Under the pieces are notes generated by a model. It was not told the origin of the DNA, ran no database searches, and was given only the letters and a program-made list of their open reading frames with translations. From assembly GCA_027485615.1 (NCBI GenBank), contig JAIXQS010000140.1, forward strand, positions 1 through 46,425: a stretch of DNA of 46,425 bases. Direction: 5' to 3'. Numbering within the stretch: position 1 is the stretch's first letter; each line of letters begins with the position of its first letter. This document shows positions 1 to 7,520 of the stretch, piece after piece. A program made the position numbers and the translations under genes. This stretch comes from Verrucomicrobiaceae bacterium. GTDB taxonomy: Bacteria; Verrucomicrobiota; Verrucomicrobiia; Verrucomicrobiales; Akkermansiaceae.

Positions 1-639
1 CACGGTGACGCGGGTGAACTGTTTCCGGAAATGGTCGCGGACATCGTCGTGCTCGCGCAGCACCTGCTCGGCGAGGACGAGGAGATCGTCGAAATCGACG
101 GCGTTCTGGGCGCGGAGCTCGTTCTGGTAGGCGACGGCGAGCTGCGCGAAAAAATCGTCCTGCAGATCCTGCACATCGATGCCCTTGTTTTTCGCCTTGG
201 AGATTTCTGAGAGAACGGTCTCGGCCTTCACCTTCTCATCGGTGCCGCCCTTGCGGACGAGGAGCTGTTTCATGATGCCGACCTGATCCGAGTAGGCGGT
301 GATGGAGAAATTCTTCTTGTAGCCGAGCCGGTCGATGCCGCCGCGCAGGAGGCGGACGCATAGCGAATGGAAGGTGCAGACGGTCATTTCGGACGCGGCC
401 GATTTCGAGACCATACCGCCGATGCGTTCCTTCATTTCGGAGGCGGCCTTGTTGGTGAAAGTGACGGCGAGAATCTCGGAGGCGAGGACTTTCCGCTCCA
501 GCATGTGGGCGATGCGGCAGGTGACCGTGCGCGTCTTGCCCGTGCCTGCGCCCGCAAGGATCATCACCGGCCCGTCCTGGGCGGCGACCGCTTCGCGCTG
601 AGCGTGATTGAGGGATTCAAATGCGAAGTCGTTGGCCAT
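1..639 (-). CDS. pcrA: UvrD/PcrA-type ATP-dependent DNA helicase, N-terminal part (runs off the window)
   Basis: Superfamily 1 3'-5' DNA helicase used in nucleotide excision repair and replication-fork clearing. Only the first 213 residues are inside the window; the frame stays open to base 1. The start ATG is at 637-639. The Q-motif region (SLNHAQREAV) is followed by Walker A GAGTGKT at residues 30-36, then the Ia motif region with TFTNKAASEM and, further on, VDFDDLL, the usual SF1A layout. Family members are about 650-750 aa, so roughly two thirds of the gene lies left of the window. UvrD and PcrA cannot be separated from this part alone, so the symbol is a family-level guess. Confidence 0.93.
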   Translation of the reverse strand, partial: MANDFAFESLNHAQREAVAAQDGPVMILAGAGTGKTRTVTCRIAHMLERKVLASEILAVTFTNKAASEMKERIGGMVSKSAASEMTVCTFHSLCVRLLRGGIDRLGYKKNFSITAYSDQVGIMKQLLVRKGGTDEKVKAETVLSEISKAKNKGIDVQDLQDDFFAQLAVAYQNELRAQNAVDFDDLLVLAEQVLREHDDVRDHFRKQFTRVTV

Positions 640-715
640 GGGCGGGGTGAATCAATAGGGGGGAGCGGCGTTTGGCAACCGTGGAGCGGAGAAAGCCTAG
701 CGAAGAGATTTTTTC

Positions 716-808
716 AACCGCAGATGGACGCAGATTCACGCAGATGAAAGAGGAAGAGCCGCGAGAGCTTTTTTCTTCCTTCACGTCCATCTGTGTCTAT
801 CTGCGGTT
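716..808. repeat. Inverted pair of 10-bp-phased CAGAT repeats (AACCGCAGAT element)
   Basis: The left arm (716-748) begins AACCGCAGAT and continues in steps of ten: CAGATGGACG, CAGATTCACG, CAGATGAAAG. The right arm (784-808) is the reverse complement of a sister copy that also begins AACCGCAGAT. The outer 25 bases of the two arms pair with about four mismatches, so the region could fold into a long hairpin with a loop of about 43 nt. I recall similar CAGATnnACG elements being dispersed in many bacterial genomes. It lies in the spacer between the divergent helicase gene and trxB. Function unknown. Confidence 0.75.
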
Positions 809-848
809 GGATTTTCTTCCATCAATTCCGGACTCTTGATCCCTGCGG

Positions 849-878
849 TTGACTCTTTCCGCCCGCCGCCGGAATAAT
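849..878 (+). promoter_or_regulatory. Candidate sigma70-like promoter of trxB
   Basis: TTGACT at 849-854 and AATAAT at 873-878 are separated by 18 bases, close to the housekeeping consensus. The predicted transcription start near 885 leaves a leader of about 23 nt before the trxB ATG at 908. This is a pattern match only. Confidence 0.5.
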
Positions 879-907
879 GCGTCGAGCCAAGCCTCCCAAT
901 CAACACC

Positions 908-1834
908 ATGGAAAACGGCATCATCATCGGAACCGGTTGCGCCGGTTACACCGCCGCCATTTACGTCGCCCGCGCGAACCTGACCCCGCTGATGCTTTCC
1001 GGCACGCAGCCCGGCGGCCAGCTCACGACGACCACGGAGGTGGAGAATTTCCCCGGATTTCCCGACGGCATCATGGGGCCGGAGATGATGATGAACATGC
1101 AGAAGCAGGCGGAGAAATTCGGCACGCGCATCCAATACGCCAGCGTTGAGTCGATCGCGAAGGACGAAGACGGGAATTTCAGCGTGAAGCTAGGCGGCGA
1201 GACGCTACGTGCCAAGACCGTGATCATCGCGACCGGCGCCGCGCCAAGGCACCTCGGGCTGCCGAACGAGAAGGAGCTCATCGGCCGCGGCCTGACCTCC
1301 TGCGCGACTTGCGACGGCGCGTTCTACCGCGATGTGCCGGTGGCCGTGATCGGCGGCGGCGATAGCGCCTGCGAAGAGGCGGGTTTCCTCACCCGTTTCG
1401 CCAGCAAGGTATATCTCATCCATCGCCGCGACGAGCTCCGCGCATCGAAGATCATGGCCGATCGCGCCCTCGCGAACCCCAAGATCGAGCCTGTCTGGAA
1501 CAGCGGGGTCGAGGAATATCTCACCAATGAAAAGGGCGAGATGCGTGCGGTGAAACTGAAAAACCTGGTGGATGGATCGGAAAGCGAGATCGCGGTGGAT
1601 TGCGTGTTCGTGGCGATCGGCCACGTGCCAAACAGCCAGTTCGTCAGCGGTCTCGTGGATCTCGATGAAAACGGCTACATCCTCCAGGTTCCCGGACGCA
1701 CCGCTACGAAAACCCCCGGCCTTTTCGCGGCGGGCGATGTGGCGGACCATTACTACCGCCAGGCGATCACCGCGGCCGGGCAAGGTTGCGCCGCGGCGCT
1801 TGAGGCGGAGCGCTACCTGACCGAGCACGAGTGA
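908..1834 (+). CDS. trxB: Thioredoxin reductase (NADPH)
   Basis: Flavoenzyme that passes electrons from NADPH to thioredoxin in the cytoplasm. At 308 aa it has the normal bacterial length. The FAD-binding loop is GTGCAG (8-13), with Cys where many homologues have Pro. The redox-active disulfide is CATC at 132-135. The NADPH loop is GGGDSA followed by HRR (172-174), the signature for the 2'-phosphate. The C-terminal FAD motif is FAAGDVAD. The ATG at 908 puts the FAD motif close to the N-terminus, as expected. It is monocistronic, with a promoter-like element just upstream and an AT-rich heptad array directly after the stop. Confidence 0.97.
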   Translation: MENGIIIGTGCAGYTAAIYVARANLTPLMLSGTQPGGQLTTTTEVENFPGFPDGIMGPEMMMNMQKQAEKFGTRIQYASVESIAKDEDGNFSVKLGGETLRAKTVIIATGAAPRHLGLPNEKELIGRGLTSCATCDGAFYRDVPVAVIGGGDSACEEAGFLTRFASKVYLIHRRDELRASKIMADRALANPKIEPVWNSGVEEYLTNEKGEMRAVKLKNLVDGSESEIAVDCVFVAIGHVPNSQFVSGLVDLDENGYILQVPGRTATKTPGLFAAGDVADHYYRQAITAAGQGCAAALEAERYLTEHE

Positions 1835-1862
1835 AAAATTCAAAATTCAACGTTCAAATAAG
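1835..1862. repeat. AT-rich heptad repeat array, four units
   Basis: Just after the trxB stop the sequence reads in exact 7-base steps: AAAATTC, AAAATTC, AACGTTC, AAATAAG. It belongs to the same class of phased heptad arrays seen near 3362, 18596, 42371 and 43492. No hairpin or T-run makes it an obvious terminator. Confidence 0.65.
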
Positions 1863-2001
1863 AATCGTATTTCCCCGTGAAAACATCACCCTAACTGTTA
1901 TCAATCTTATCCCTGTCTTTGCTTATTTGATCAGGAAGTAGGCGGTTTCGGGCAAGGACTCTGTCGCGGGTTGACCTGAGCAACCGGACTGGGCAGTGTT
2001 G

Positions 2002-2334
2002 ATGCAAGTTATGGAAATTTATCATCCCACCACCGATGACCATCATTTCCTGCGGGAAGACCGCACCATTCTGTGGCGGCGAATCGCCGCCCATCTGGCG
2101 GCGCATCCCGAGGACTTGCGGATCGCCTTGGAAAACATTGAACGCTGGTTGATGAGCGGGCGGCTGCATCCCGCGCCTTTGCTCGATTGGCGGGAACGAA
2201 TCTTGGCGGCGCGTGAATCCCCGGTGGCGTTCGATCAGCTCATCGCATTTCTCGCCGATCCGAACCACGAATCGGAGCGGATCAAATCCTGCTCGCCTTT
2301 TGTTGGCCTGCCTCTTCTCGCCCCCTCAAAATGA
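2002..2334 (+). CDS. Small helical protein coupled to a nucleotidyltransferase (possible antitoxin partner)
   Basis: About 110 residues, mostly helical by composition, with a Trp/Arg-rich centre (WRRIAAHL, then ENIERWLMSGRLHPAP) and a Cys-containing tail (KSCSPFVGL). I do not recognise a named domain. Its stop overlaps the next ATG (ATGA at 2331-2334), so the two products are probably made together. Start choice is uncertain: GTG 1996, ATG 2002 and ATG 2011 are all in frame, and none has a clear ribosome-binding site. Nucleotidyltransferases of this kind usually have a small partner, so an antitoxin or inhibitor role is a reasonable inference from position only. Confidence 0.6.
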   Translation: MQVMEIYHPTTDDHHFLREDRTILWRRIAAHLAAHPEDLRIALENIERWLMSGRLHPAPLLDWRERILAARESPVAFDQLIAFLADPNHESERIKSCSPFVGLPLLAPSK

Positions 2335-2861
2335 ACCTTCGCTCGCTCCAGCATGTCATCGTGGCGGCCAAAGCGTTGGCGGAAGGGAAAAGGATAATCG
2401 TCCTCGGCTCCGCTTCCTTGCTCGCCTCTTACCCGGAACTGGGTTCTCCATCCGGGCCGCTGGCGACAACATATGATGCCGATATCCTTGCCGAGCCTTT
2501 CGACGAGTTGACCTCGGTGATGCTGCATGAAGCTCTTGGCGACAGTCGGGCATACCACCAGATTCACGGCTATCACGCCGATGTGATGCGTGATTCCATC
2601 CTGCAAACGCTTCCTTCCGGCTGGAGGGAGAGGCTGGTGCCGGTGCCTGATTGCGAAGAGGCGTTCGCGATTTCACCGAATGATCTTGCGGCTTTGAAAT
2701 TGCTTGTCGGACGCCCCAAGGACATCGATCTACTGAATTTTCTACGGGAAAACGCGATAGTGAAGGCGGAGGCCGTGGAAAAACTGATTCACCAGCTCGA
2801 TATACCGATCGAAGCGATTCCCCGCTTACTCTCCAATTTCAGGATGGTATTCGGCTCGTGA
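2331..2861 (+). CDS. DUF6036-like nucleotidyltransferase, second gene of a two-gene cassette
   Basis: 176 aa. The N-terminal part has the minimal nucleotidyltransferase look: IIVLGSASLLASYPEL followed by TTYDADILAEP (Asp-x-Asp-like acidic pair about residues 45-50). A helical C-terminal half follows, with SPNDLAALKLLVGRPKDIDLL, the K/RxKD pattern typical of DUF6036 and AbiEii-related proteins. Such proteins are toxins or abortive-infection effectors in some systems and uncharacterised in others. It overlaps the preceding small gene by 4 bases and converges on coaD with only 9 bases between the stops. Family placement is from memory of motifs; the toxin role is inference. Confidence 0.72.
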   Translation: MNLRSLQHVIVAAKALAEGKRIIVLGSASLLASYPELGSPSGPLATTYDADILAEPFDELTSVMLHEALGDSRAYHQIHGYHADVMRDSILQTLPSGWRERLVPVPDCEEAFAISPNDLAALKLLVGRPKDIDLLNFLRENAIVKAEAVEKLIHQLDIPIEAIPRLLSNFRMVFGS

Positions 2862-2870
2862 ACGCACGGC

Positions 2871-3356
2871 TCATTTGTCCTGCTTGAGCACCTCGAAAAC
2901 CTGCGGAGGCACGTAGCGTTTCACGGTTTCCTCCCATCCGGCGGGGCCGGTGAGGGATTTGATCATGCTGGAGGAAAGCTCGGCGATGTCGCGCGGGGGC
3001 ATGAGGAAAACGGTGGTGATCTTGGGTGCCATGTCGGCGTTGATGTGGCGCATGACCCGCTCATATTCGTAATCGTTCGGCGAGCGGATGCCGCGCAGGA
3101 TGTAGGCGGCGCCCATCTTGTTCGCGTAATCGACGAGGTAGCGGTTGTCAAAATGGGCGATCTCCAGGCGGTCGCTGGCCGGGATGGACGCGCGCAGCAT
3201 TTCCAGCCTCTCTTCCAGCGAGTAGGAGTAGCTCTTGGCCGGATTGCTGCCGATGGCAACGATCAGGCGGTCGAACATTTCCAAGCCCCGCTCGATCATC
3301 CAGAGGTGTCCGTTGGTCGGTGGATCGAAGGATCCGGCGTAAACCGCGATGCGCAT
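2871..3356 (-). CDS. coaD: Phosphopantetheine adenylyltransferase
   Basis: Catalyses the fourth step of coenzyme A synthesis, joining 4'-phosphopantetheine and ATP to dephospho-CoA. The protein is 161 aa, the usual CoaD length. The nucleotidyltransferase motif [10 protein letters not shown] (8-17) carries the T/HxGH element. [12 protein letters not shown] is the conserved substrate-binding stretch, and the ISSS-like motif appears as LSSSMIKSL near 128-136. It lies 38 bases downstream of thiD on the same strand, so the two cofactor genes may be cotranscribed. The spacer is filled by a heptad repeat array. Confidence 0.95.
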   Translation of the reverse strand: MRIAVYAGSFDPPTNGHLWMIERGLEMFDRLIVAIGSNPAKSYSYSLEERLEMLRASIPASDRLEIAHFDNRYLVDYANKMGAAYILRGIRSPNDYEYERVMRHINADMAPKITTVFLMPPRDIAELSSSMIKSLTGPAGWEETVKRYVPPQVFEVLKQDK

Positions 3357-3361
3357 GTGAG

Positions 3362-3396
3362 AAATCCTAAGCCCTAAATCTCAAATTCTAAACGCT
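3362..3396. repeat. AT-rich heptad repeat array between thiD and coaD
   Basis: Reads in exact 7-base steps: AAATCCT, AAGCCCT, AAATCTC, AAATTCT, AAACGCT. The reverse complement of the unit (AGGATTT type) matches the array at 18647-18674. It fills the whole spacer and touches the thiD stop codon. Confidence 0.7.
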
Positions 3397-4228
3397 AAAA
3401 GTGAGGGAGCCGCGTTCCCTGGTTGAGGGCGTGGAGGGCTTCGCCGTCGGGGCTTTGGTAGGAATAGGAGGTGGCGAGGGTTTCGTCGAGGTAGGCCTTG
3501 GCGATGCGGACCGCTTCGGGGAGGGGTTTTCCTAAAGCGAGACCGGCTGCGACGGCGGCGGCGAGGGTGCAGCCGGTGCCGTGGGAGGCGGCGACGTTGA
3601 GGCGCGGGGAGCTGTAGCGGTGGAGGGTTTCGCCATCGAACAATAGATCCGTGCATTCCGCGCCGCCGAGGTGACCGCCTTTCAGGAGGACGGCGCAGCC
3701 GTATTCGGCGGAAAGTTTCCGGGCGGCCCTTTCCATCGCGGCGGCGTCGGGAATTTTCGCGCCGAGCAGGGTTTCGGCTTCCGGGAGGTTCGGGGTGATG
3801 ACGGTGGCGAGCGGGAGGAGTTCGTTATGATAAATCCCGATGGCGTCGGGTTCTAAGAGGCTCGCACCGGTGGAGGCGATCATCACGGGATCGACCACCA
3901 GCGCGATGTGCGGATGCTCGCGGAACACGGCGGCGACGCGGCGCACGTGTTCCGCGGATCCGAGCATGCCGGTTTTCACGACGGTGAGGGGAAAGGCGCC
4001 GAGCATGAGCCGGATCTGGTCCTCGACCATCGCGGGATCCACGGCATCGACGCGGCGGACGATGTTGGCCGTTTCCGATACGATGCAAGTGACGGCTGTC
4101 AGGCCGTGGAGGCCGAAGTGTTGGAAGGTTTTCAGATCCGCTTGCAACCCTGCGCCCGCCGAGCAATCGGAGCCGGCGATGGTCATCACGGCGGAGGGAG
4201 CGGGGCGGTTCTTTTCGGGGTCTGTCAT
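3395..4228 (-). CDS. thiD: Hydroxymethylpyrimidine/phosphomethylpyrimidine kinase
   Basis: Phosphorylates HMP and then HMP-phosphate in thiamine synthesis or salvage. At 277 aa it is typical for ThiD. The N-terminal substrate motif AGSDCSAGAGLQADLK starts at residue 18. VVDPVMIASTG and the anion-hole motif GTGC (217-220) of the ribokinase fold are intact. No other thiamine genes are in the window, and I see no TPP riboswitch in the 41-base spacer to the divergent ApaG-domain gene. The ATG at 4228 is the only start that keeps the full N-terminal strand. Confidence 0.95.
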   Translation of the reverse strand: MTDPEKNRPAPSAVMTIAGSDCSAGAGLQADLKTFQHFGLHGLTAVTCIVSETANIVRRVDAVDPAMVEDQIRLMLGAFPLTVVKTGMLGSAEHVRRVAAVFREHPHIALVVDPVMIASTGASLLEPDAIGIYHNELLPLATVITPNLPEAETLLGAKIPDAAAMERAARKLSAEYGCAVLLKGGHLGGAECTDLLFDGETLHRYSSPRLNVAASHGTGCTLAAAVAAGLALGKPLPEAVRIAKAYLDETLATSYSYQSPDGEALHALNQGTRLPHF

Positions 4229-4269
4229 TGTTCCTTGATTCTTTGCTGCTGCTTTCCAATCCTTTCCCC

Positions 4270-4656
4270 ATGTCCAAAGACATCAAGGAATTTGAAGGCC
4301 TCCGGGTCAAAATCGATGATGTCATCTATATGCCCAGCCTCGACGCGCCGCCGGATCGTCCGCATCCCTTCGTGTATTTCATCTCCATCTTCAACGATTC
4401 CCCCGTGCCCGTTACGATACGCGGCAGGAAATGGGTGGTGGTGGAGGACGGCGGGGAAACGACGGTGGTCGAGGGCGATGGGGTGGTGGGGCAGCAACCG
4501 GTGATCGCGGCGGGCGAGCATTTCTCCTACAACAGCTATCACGTGGTGGGCAGGGCGGCGGCCGTGTCCGGCGCGTTCTTCGGCGAAACAGGGGCGGGGG
4601 ATTGGATCTTCGCGAGGATCCCGGAGTTCCGGCTGGAGATTCCGACGTGGGCTTGA
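4270..4656 (+). CDS. apaG: ApaG-domain (DUF525) protein
   Basis: A single immunoglobulin-like ApaG domain fills the 128-aa protein. The characteristic core is present: VYFISIFNDSPVPVTIRGR, then KWVV, then VEGDGVVGQQP, then a FSYNSYHVVG strand. Family members stand alone in bacteria or occur in F-box proteins; biochemical function is unsettled. An upstream in-frame start at 4228 would add 14 hydrophobic residues that overlap the thiD start region, so ATG 4270, where homology begins, is preferred. It is divergent from thiD and ends just before a strong terminator hairpin. Confidence 0.88.
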   Translation: MSKDIKEFEGLRVKIDDVIYMPSLDAPPDRPHPFVYFISIFNDSPVPVTIRGRKWVVVEDGGETTVVEGDGVVGQQPVIAAGEHFSYNSYHVVGRAAAVSGAFFGETGAGDWIFARIPEFRLEIPTWA

Positions 4657-4666
4657 AGGTTTGCGC

Positions 4667-4697
4667 AAAAAAGAGGCTCCCGTTTCCGGGAGCCTCT
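4667..4697 (-). terminator. Rho-independent terminator of the RRM gene (partly bidirectional)
   Basis: A perfect 11-bp stem (4672-4682 with 4687-4697) closes a 4-base loop. On the minus strand it is followed by six Ts (complement of the A run 4667-4672), so it terminates the RRM gene at 4725-5762. On the plus strand, downstream of the ApaG-domain gene, the T-run is poor, so termination there would be weaker. Confidence 0.88.
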
Positions 4698-4724
4698 GGG
4701 TTGGTTTGATTCTTTGGGAACGGA

Positions 4725-5762
4725 TCAGGCGTGGGGGCGCTGCTCGGTTTCCTCCTGTGATTCTACGGTTTCAGGCGTTTCGTGGAATTCCTCGGTGGGA
4801 ATCTCGGCGTGGGGTTCCTCCTCGATGACTTCGGCGATCGGCTCTTCGACGATCGGCTCTTTTGCTTTCGGCTCGGAAACAAGGTCTAGCACCTGTTCCT
4901 TGGGCGGGAGCGGGGCGAGTGCGGGCATGACCTGGGCTTTGGTTTCACCAGCGGATTCCTCATTCTCGGCGGCTTCGTGTTCCTGCGATTTCGCGCCGGA
5001 GACGGTGAGCTTGCGTCCCATGAAGAACTGGTCGTGGAGGACTTCCACGGTGCGCTTTGCTTCATCGATGTCGAGCATCTCGACGAACCCGTAACCCTTG
5101 GAGCGGTGGGTGTTGCGGTTATAGACGATCTCGATGCGGCGGACGGCTCCGACTCCCTTGAAGAGTTCCTCGAGATCGTTCTCGGTGGTCTCGTAGGAGA
5201 GGTTGCCGATGTAGACCCGGCGGTTCTCGACGGATGACGGGTCTCCGCCACGGCGGCCGCCATCGCGTTCGCCACGGTCACCGCGTTCGCGGCGATTGCC
5301 ACGGCCTTGAGGCTCCCGGGCGGGCTGGCCTTCCGGGGACTCGGTGCGATTGCCGCGGTGATCGGTGCGCGCGTCTCGGGTCTGTGTGCGTCGTGGCTCG
5401 CGGGTTTTGGCGGGCTCGACAGCATCCGGACGACGCTCAGGGCGCGGAGGACGGACGGGCTCCTTGTAGAGACCGACGGCTTTCAGCAGCTTCTGCCACC
5501 AGCTGAGCTGGATGGAAGTAGGCATCGGGCGGCGCTGGGGCTTTCCGGTGTCCTGGCGGCCGGATTGGCCGCCATCGCGTCTGCCTCCGCCTGACTGGCG
5601 GCCATCGGATTGGCGTCCTTCAGATCGGCGACCTTCGGTGTTCCTGCCTTCGTTGCTGCGGCGTTCGGAGTTGTTATCATTGTTACGGCGGTTTTGCCCT
5701 CCGCGTGAGCGGCGGCGACGGCTATCTCCCGAATTGCGGGAGTTCTGTGTTGCGTTTGACAT
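4725..5762 (-). CDS. RRM-domain RNA-binding protein with long disordered arms
   Basis: 345 aa in three parts. Residues 1-180 are extremely rich in Arg, Gly, Asn, Gln and Ser, with a short Trp-containing island around 86-100 (SWWQKLLKAVGLY). A single RNA recognition motif follows at about 183-259, with RNP2 VYIGNL (183-188) and RNP1 KGYGFVEM (222-229). The acidic tail (260-345) is rich in Glu and Pro. Short bacterial RRM proteins are often cold- or stress-induced, but those are about 90-150 aa; the basic and acidic arms here are unusual. A strong terminator follows, and a gene-free stretch of about 350 nt lies upstream. An RNA chaperone role is inference. Confidence 0.9.
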   Translation of the reverse strand: MSNATQNSRNSGDSRRRRSRGGQNRRNNDNNSERRSNEGRNTEGRRSEGRQSDGRQSGGGRRDGGQSGRQDTGKPQRRPMPTSIQLSWWQKLLKAVGLYKEPVRPPRPERRPDAVEPAKTREPRRTQTRDARTDHRGNRTESPEGQPAREPQGRGNRRERGDRGERDGGRRGGDPSSVENRRVYIGNLSYETTENDLEELFKGVGAVRRIEIVYNRNTHRSKGYGFVEMLDIDEAKRTVEVLHDQFFMGRKLTVSGAKSQEHEAAENEESAGETKAQVMPALAPLPPKEQVLDLVSEPKAKEPIVEEPIAEVIEEEPHAEIPTEEFHETPETVESQEETEQRPHA

Positions 5763-6113
5763 GGTTTCGCATGGGTCTGTGGTTTACGGACGGCCCGGCG
5801 CGGCGGGCATGGCTGCCCGGCGTTGCTGAAATGGATCTGCGTGCGATCGGTGAGGCTTCCGGCCGCCAGCGTTCTGGTGCTGGGCCAAGCCTCCGCGACT
5901 GTCGCGGAAAAGGTCTTGGTAGGGCCGGATGCCGACGATTCGCGCCGCCGTCCGTGAGCCAGAAGGTTCCGTATTTCCTGGCAAGCCCTAAAGATCCGCG
6001 TTTCGGTGAGGAAAACGAATGTTTGGAGAGAAAGGGTGCCGGATGCGGACATCGGTTTTCAGGAAGCTCCTGCTCGGGCGGGAACGTAGGCCGCGATACG
6101 GTTTTGGCAAGAA
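5763..6113 (-). other. Gene-free 351-nt leader/spacer upstream of the RRM gene
   Basis: No convincing ORF on either strand. Read on the minus strand, it contains a short hairpin (CCGATG, TCCG loop, CATC-CGG; about 6042-6058), a distant complementary pair CCGTAT/ATACGG, and a GC-rich inverted region just before the RRM start (about 5790-5822). It could be a long structured 5' UTR of the RNA-binding protein gene or hold a small RNA. I cannot assign it to a known RNA family. Confidence 0.35.
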
Positions 6114-7520
6114 CTAAGACGGCTTACGGACGCCACCCTCCTGGTAGGACTGGTAATCGGTGTTTACGTCCCAAAGGTCGTGGTTTGCCTCACCGGAAAT
6201 GTTCTCCGCCGCGAGGATGCCCATCAGGATGCTGTGATCCTGGTTGTTGTATTTGAAAGCCCCGTAGCGGCCGATCAGGGAAAGGTGGGGGTGGTGCGCC
6301 CTGAGGTGGCTGACGATTTCATCAAGCCAGACGCGGTAGCCTTTCCGATAGACCGGGTAGCATTTCGGCACGCGGACGACTGCCGTGTCCTTGATTTCCG
6401 CACCTCGCAGCAGCCCGATTCGGCGGATTTCCTCCCCGGCGAGCCTCACCAGCGCCTCATCGGGGGAGTTCCAGAGATCGCCGTCCGCGTTGTCCCAGTA
6501 TTCGAGCGCGAGGATGGAATGCCCGCCGGGCGTGGTTTGGCCGTTGGGCCAGTTGCGGAAATTGGTGACGCGCCCGAGCCGGACTTCCGGTGACTGGATG
6601 TAGAGCCATTGGTCGGGAAACAGATCGGGGTGATCGACCTTGAGATAGACCAGGATCGTGTTGCGGTAATCGAGCCGGTCGAGCGTGCCTAGCAGCCCAT
6701 CCGGCAGATCCGGAAGCGTGCGGCAAAGCGCCGTCAGCGGCATGGTCGAGACGATATGGTCGTAGCTGGAGCAAGAGCCATCGGTTTGCTGGAGGCTCCG
6801 GCCATCCTTGCCAAGGCCGCTGATCGGCCGGTTCAGATGGATCACGCCGCCGTGCTCCCGGATCCGGGCGGCCATGCGCTCATAGACAATGCCCGCCCCT
6901 TCCAGCGGATGGGGAAAACGGTGGACCAAGGTCTTGTGGATCGCCTTTTCCAAACCCAGAGCCGATAATACCGCCCGCCCCAGCGAAAAGCGCTGGATGC
7001 GCTGCGCCGCGAAATCGACGTCGAGTTCGTCGCAGGGGATGCCCCAGAGTTTTTCGCTGTAGTCCTTGAAAAACATCTCGAACAGCCGCCGCCCGAACGC
7101 CGCGACCACCCAGTCCTCGAAGGATTCCTTTTTCCCCGAATGGAGCCGGTTGGCCACAGTCTGCCCGGCGTAGCTGATCATGCAGCGGGCGGATTCTAAC
7201 AGGCCAAGCCGCGCCAGGGCGTTCATCGGGCGCAGGGGGTAATCGAAAAATTCGCCACCGTGGAAAATCCGGGTCATGCGATCCACCATCTTGAAATCCT
7301 TGCCGACGAGATCATGCCAGAGCGCGTTGACCCGCGCATCGCCGCTGAAAAACCGGTGCGGGCCGAGATCCACGCGGGTTTCCCACAGCTCGAAGGAACG
7401 CGCCATCCCGCCGACCTGCGGCGAGGCCTCGAACACCTCCACCTCATGCCCGCGCCGCGCCAATTCATAGGCGGCCGTGAGGCCGGCCGGCCCCGCACCG
7501 ATCACCGCGATTTTCAACAT
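6114..7520 (-). CDS. FAD-dependent amine oxidase/protoporphyrinogen oxidase-like protein
   Basis: 468 aa with the Rossmann motif GAGPAGLTAAYEL starting at residue 8, then EVFEASPQVGGMA (FAD ribose and the GG doublet). LGPHRFFSGD and KLWGIPCDELD are typical of the flavoprotein group that includes protoporphyrinogen oxidase-like, phytoene desaturase-like and UDP-galactopyranose mutase-like proteins. The C-terminal FAD motif is GRYGAFKYNNQDHSI. The ATG at 7520 is chosen because the Rossmann strand begins there. The gene starts 7 bases inside the end of the upstream membrane-protein gene, so translation is probably coupled. That suggests a sugar- or lipid-modifying role at the envelope, but the substrate cannot be read from sequence. 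Confidence 0.85.
   Translation of the reverse strand: MLKIAVIGAGPAGLTAAYELARRGHEVEVFEASPQVGGMARSFELWETRVDLGPHRFFSGDARVNALWHDLVGKDFKMVDRMTRIFHGGEFFDYPLRPMNALARLGLLESARCMISYAGQTVANRLHSGKKESFEDWVVAAFGRRLFEMFFKDYSEKLWGIPCDELDVDFAAQRIQRFSLGRAVLSALGLEKAIHKTLVHRFPHPLEGAGIVYERMAARIREHGGVIHLNRPISGLGKDGRSLQQTDGSCSSYDHIVSTMPLTALCRTLPDLPDGLLGTLDRLDYRNTILVYLKVDHPDLFPDQWLYIQSPEVRLGRVTNFRNWPNGQTTPGGHSILALEYWDNADGDLWNSPDEALVRLAGEEIRRIGLLRGAEIKDTAVVRVPKCYPVYRKGYRVWLDEIVSHLRAHHPHLSLIGRYGAFKYNNQDHSILMGILAAENISGEANHDLWDVNTDYQSYQEGGVRKPS

Noticed and set aside
5763..6113. A 6S RNA-like or tmRNA gene in the RRM leader.
   Set aside because: Some hairpins fit loosely, but the long closing stem of 6S RNA could not be drawn and no tmRNA 3' end or tag ORF is present.
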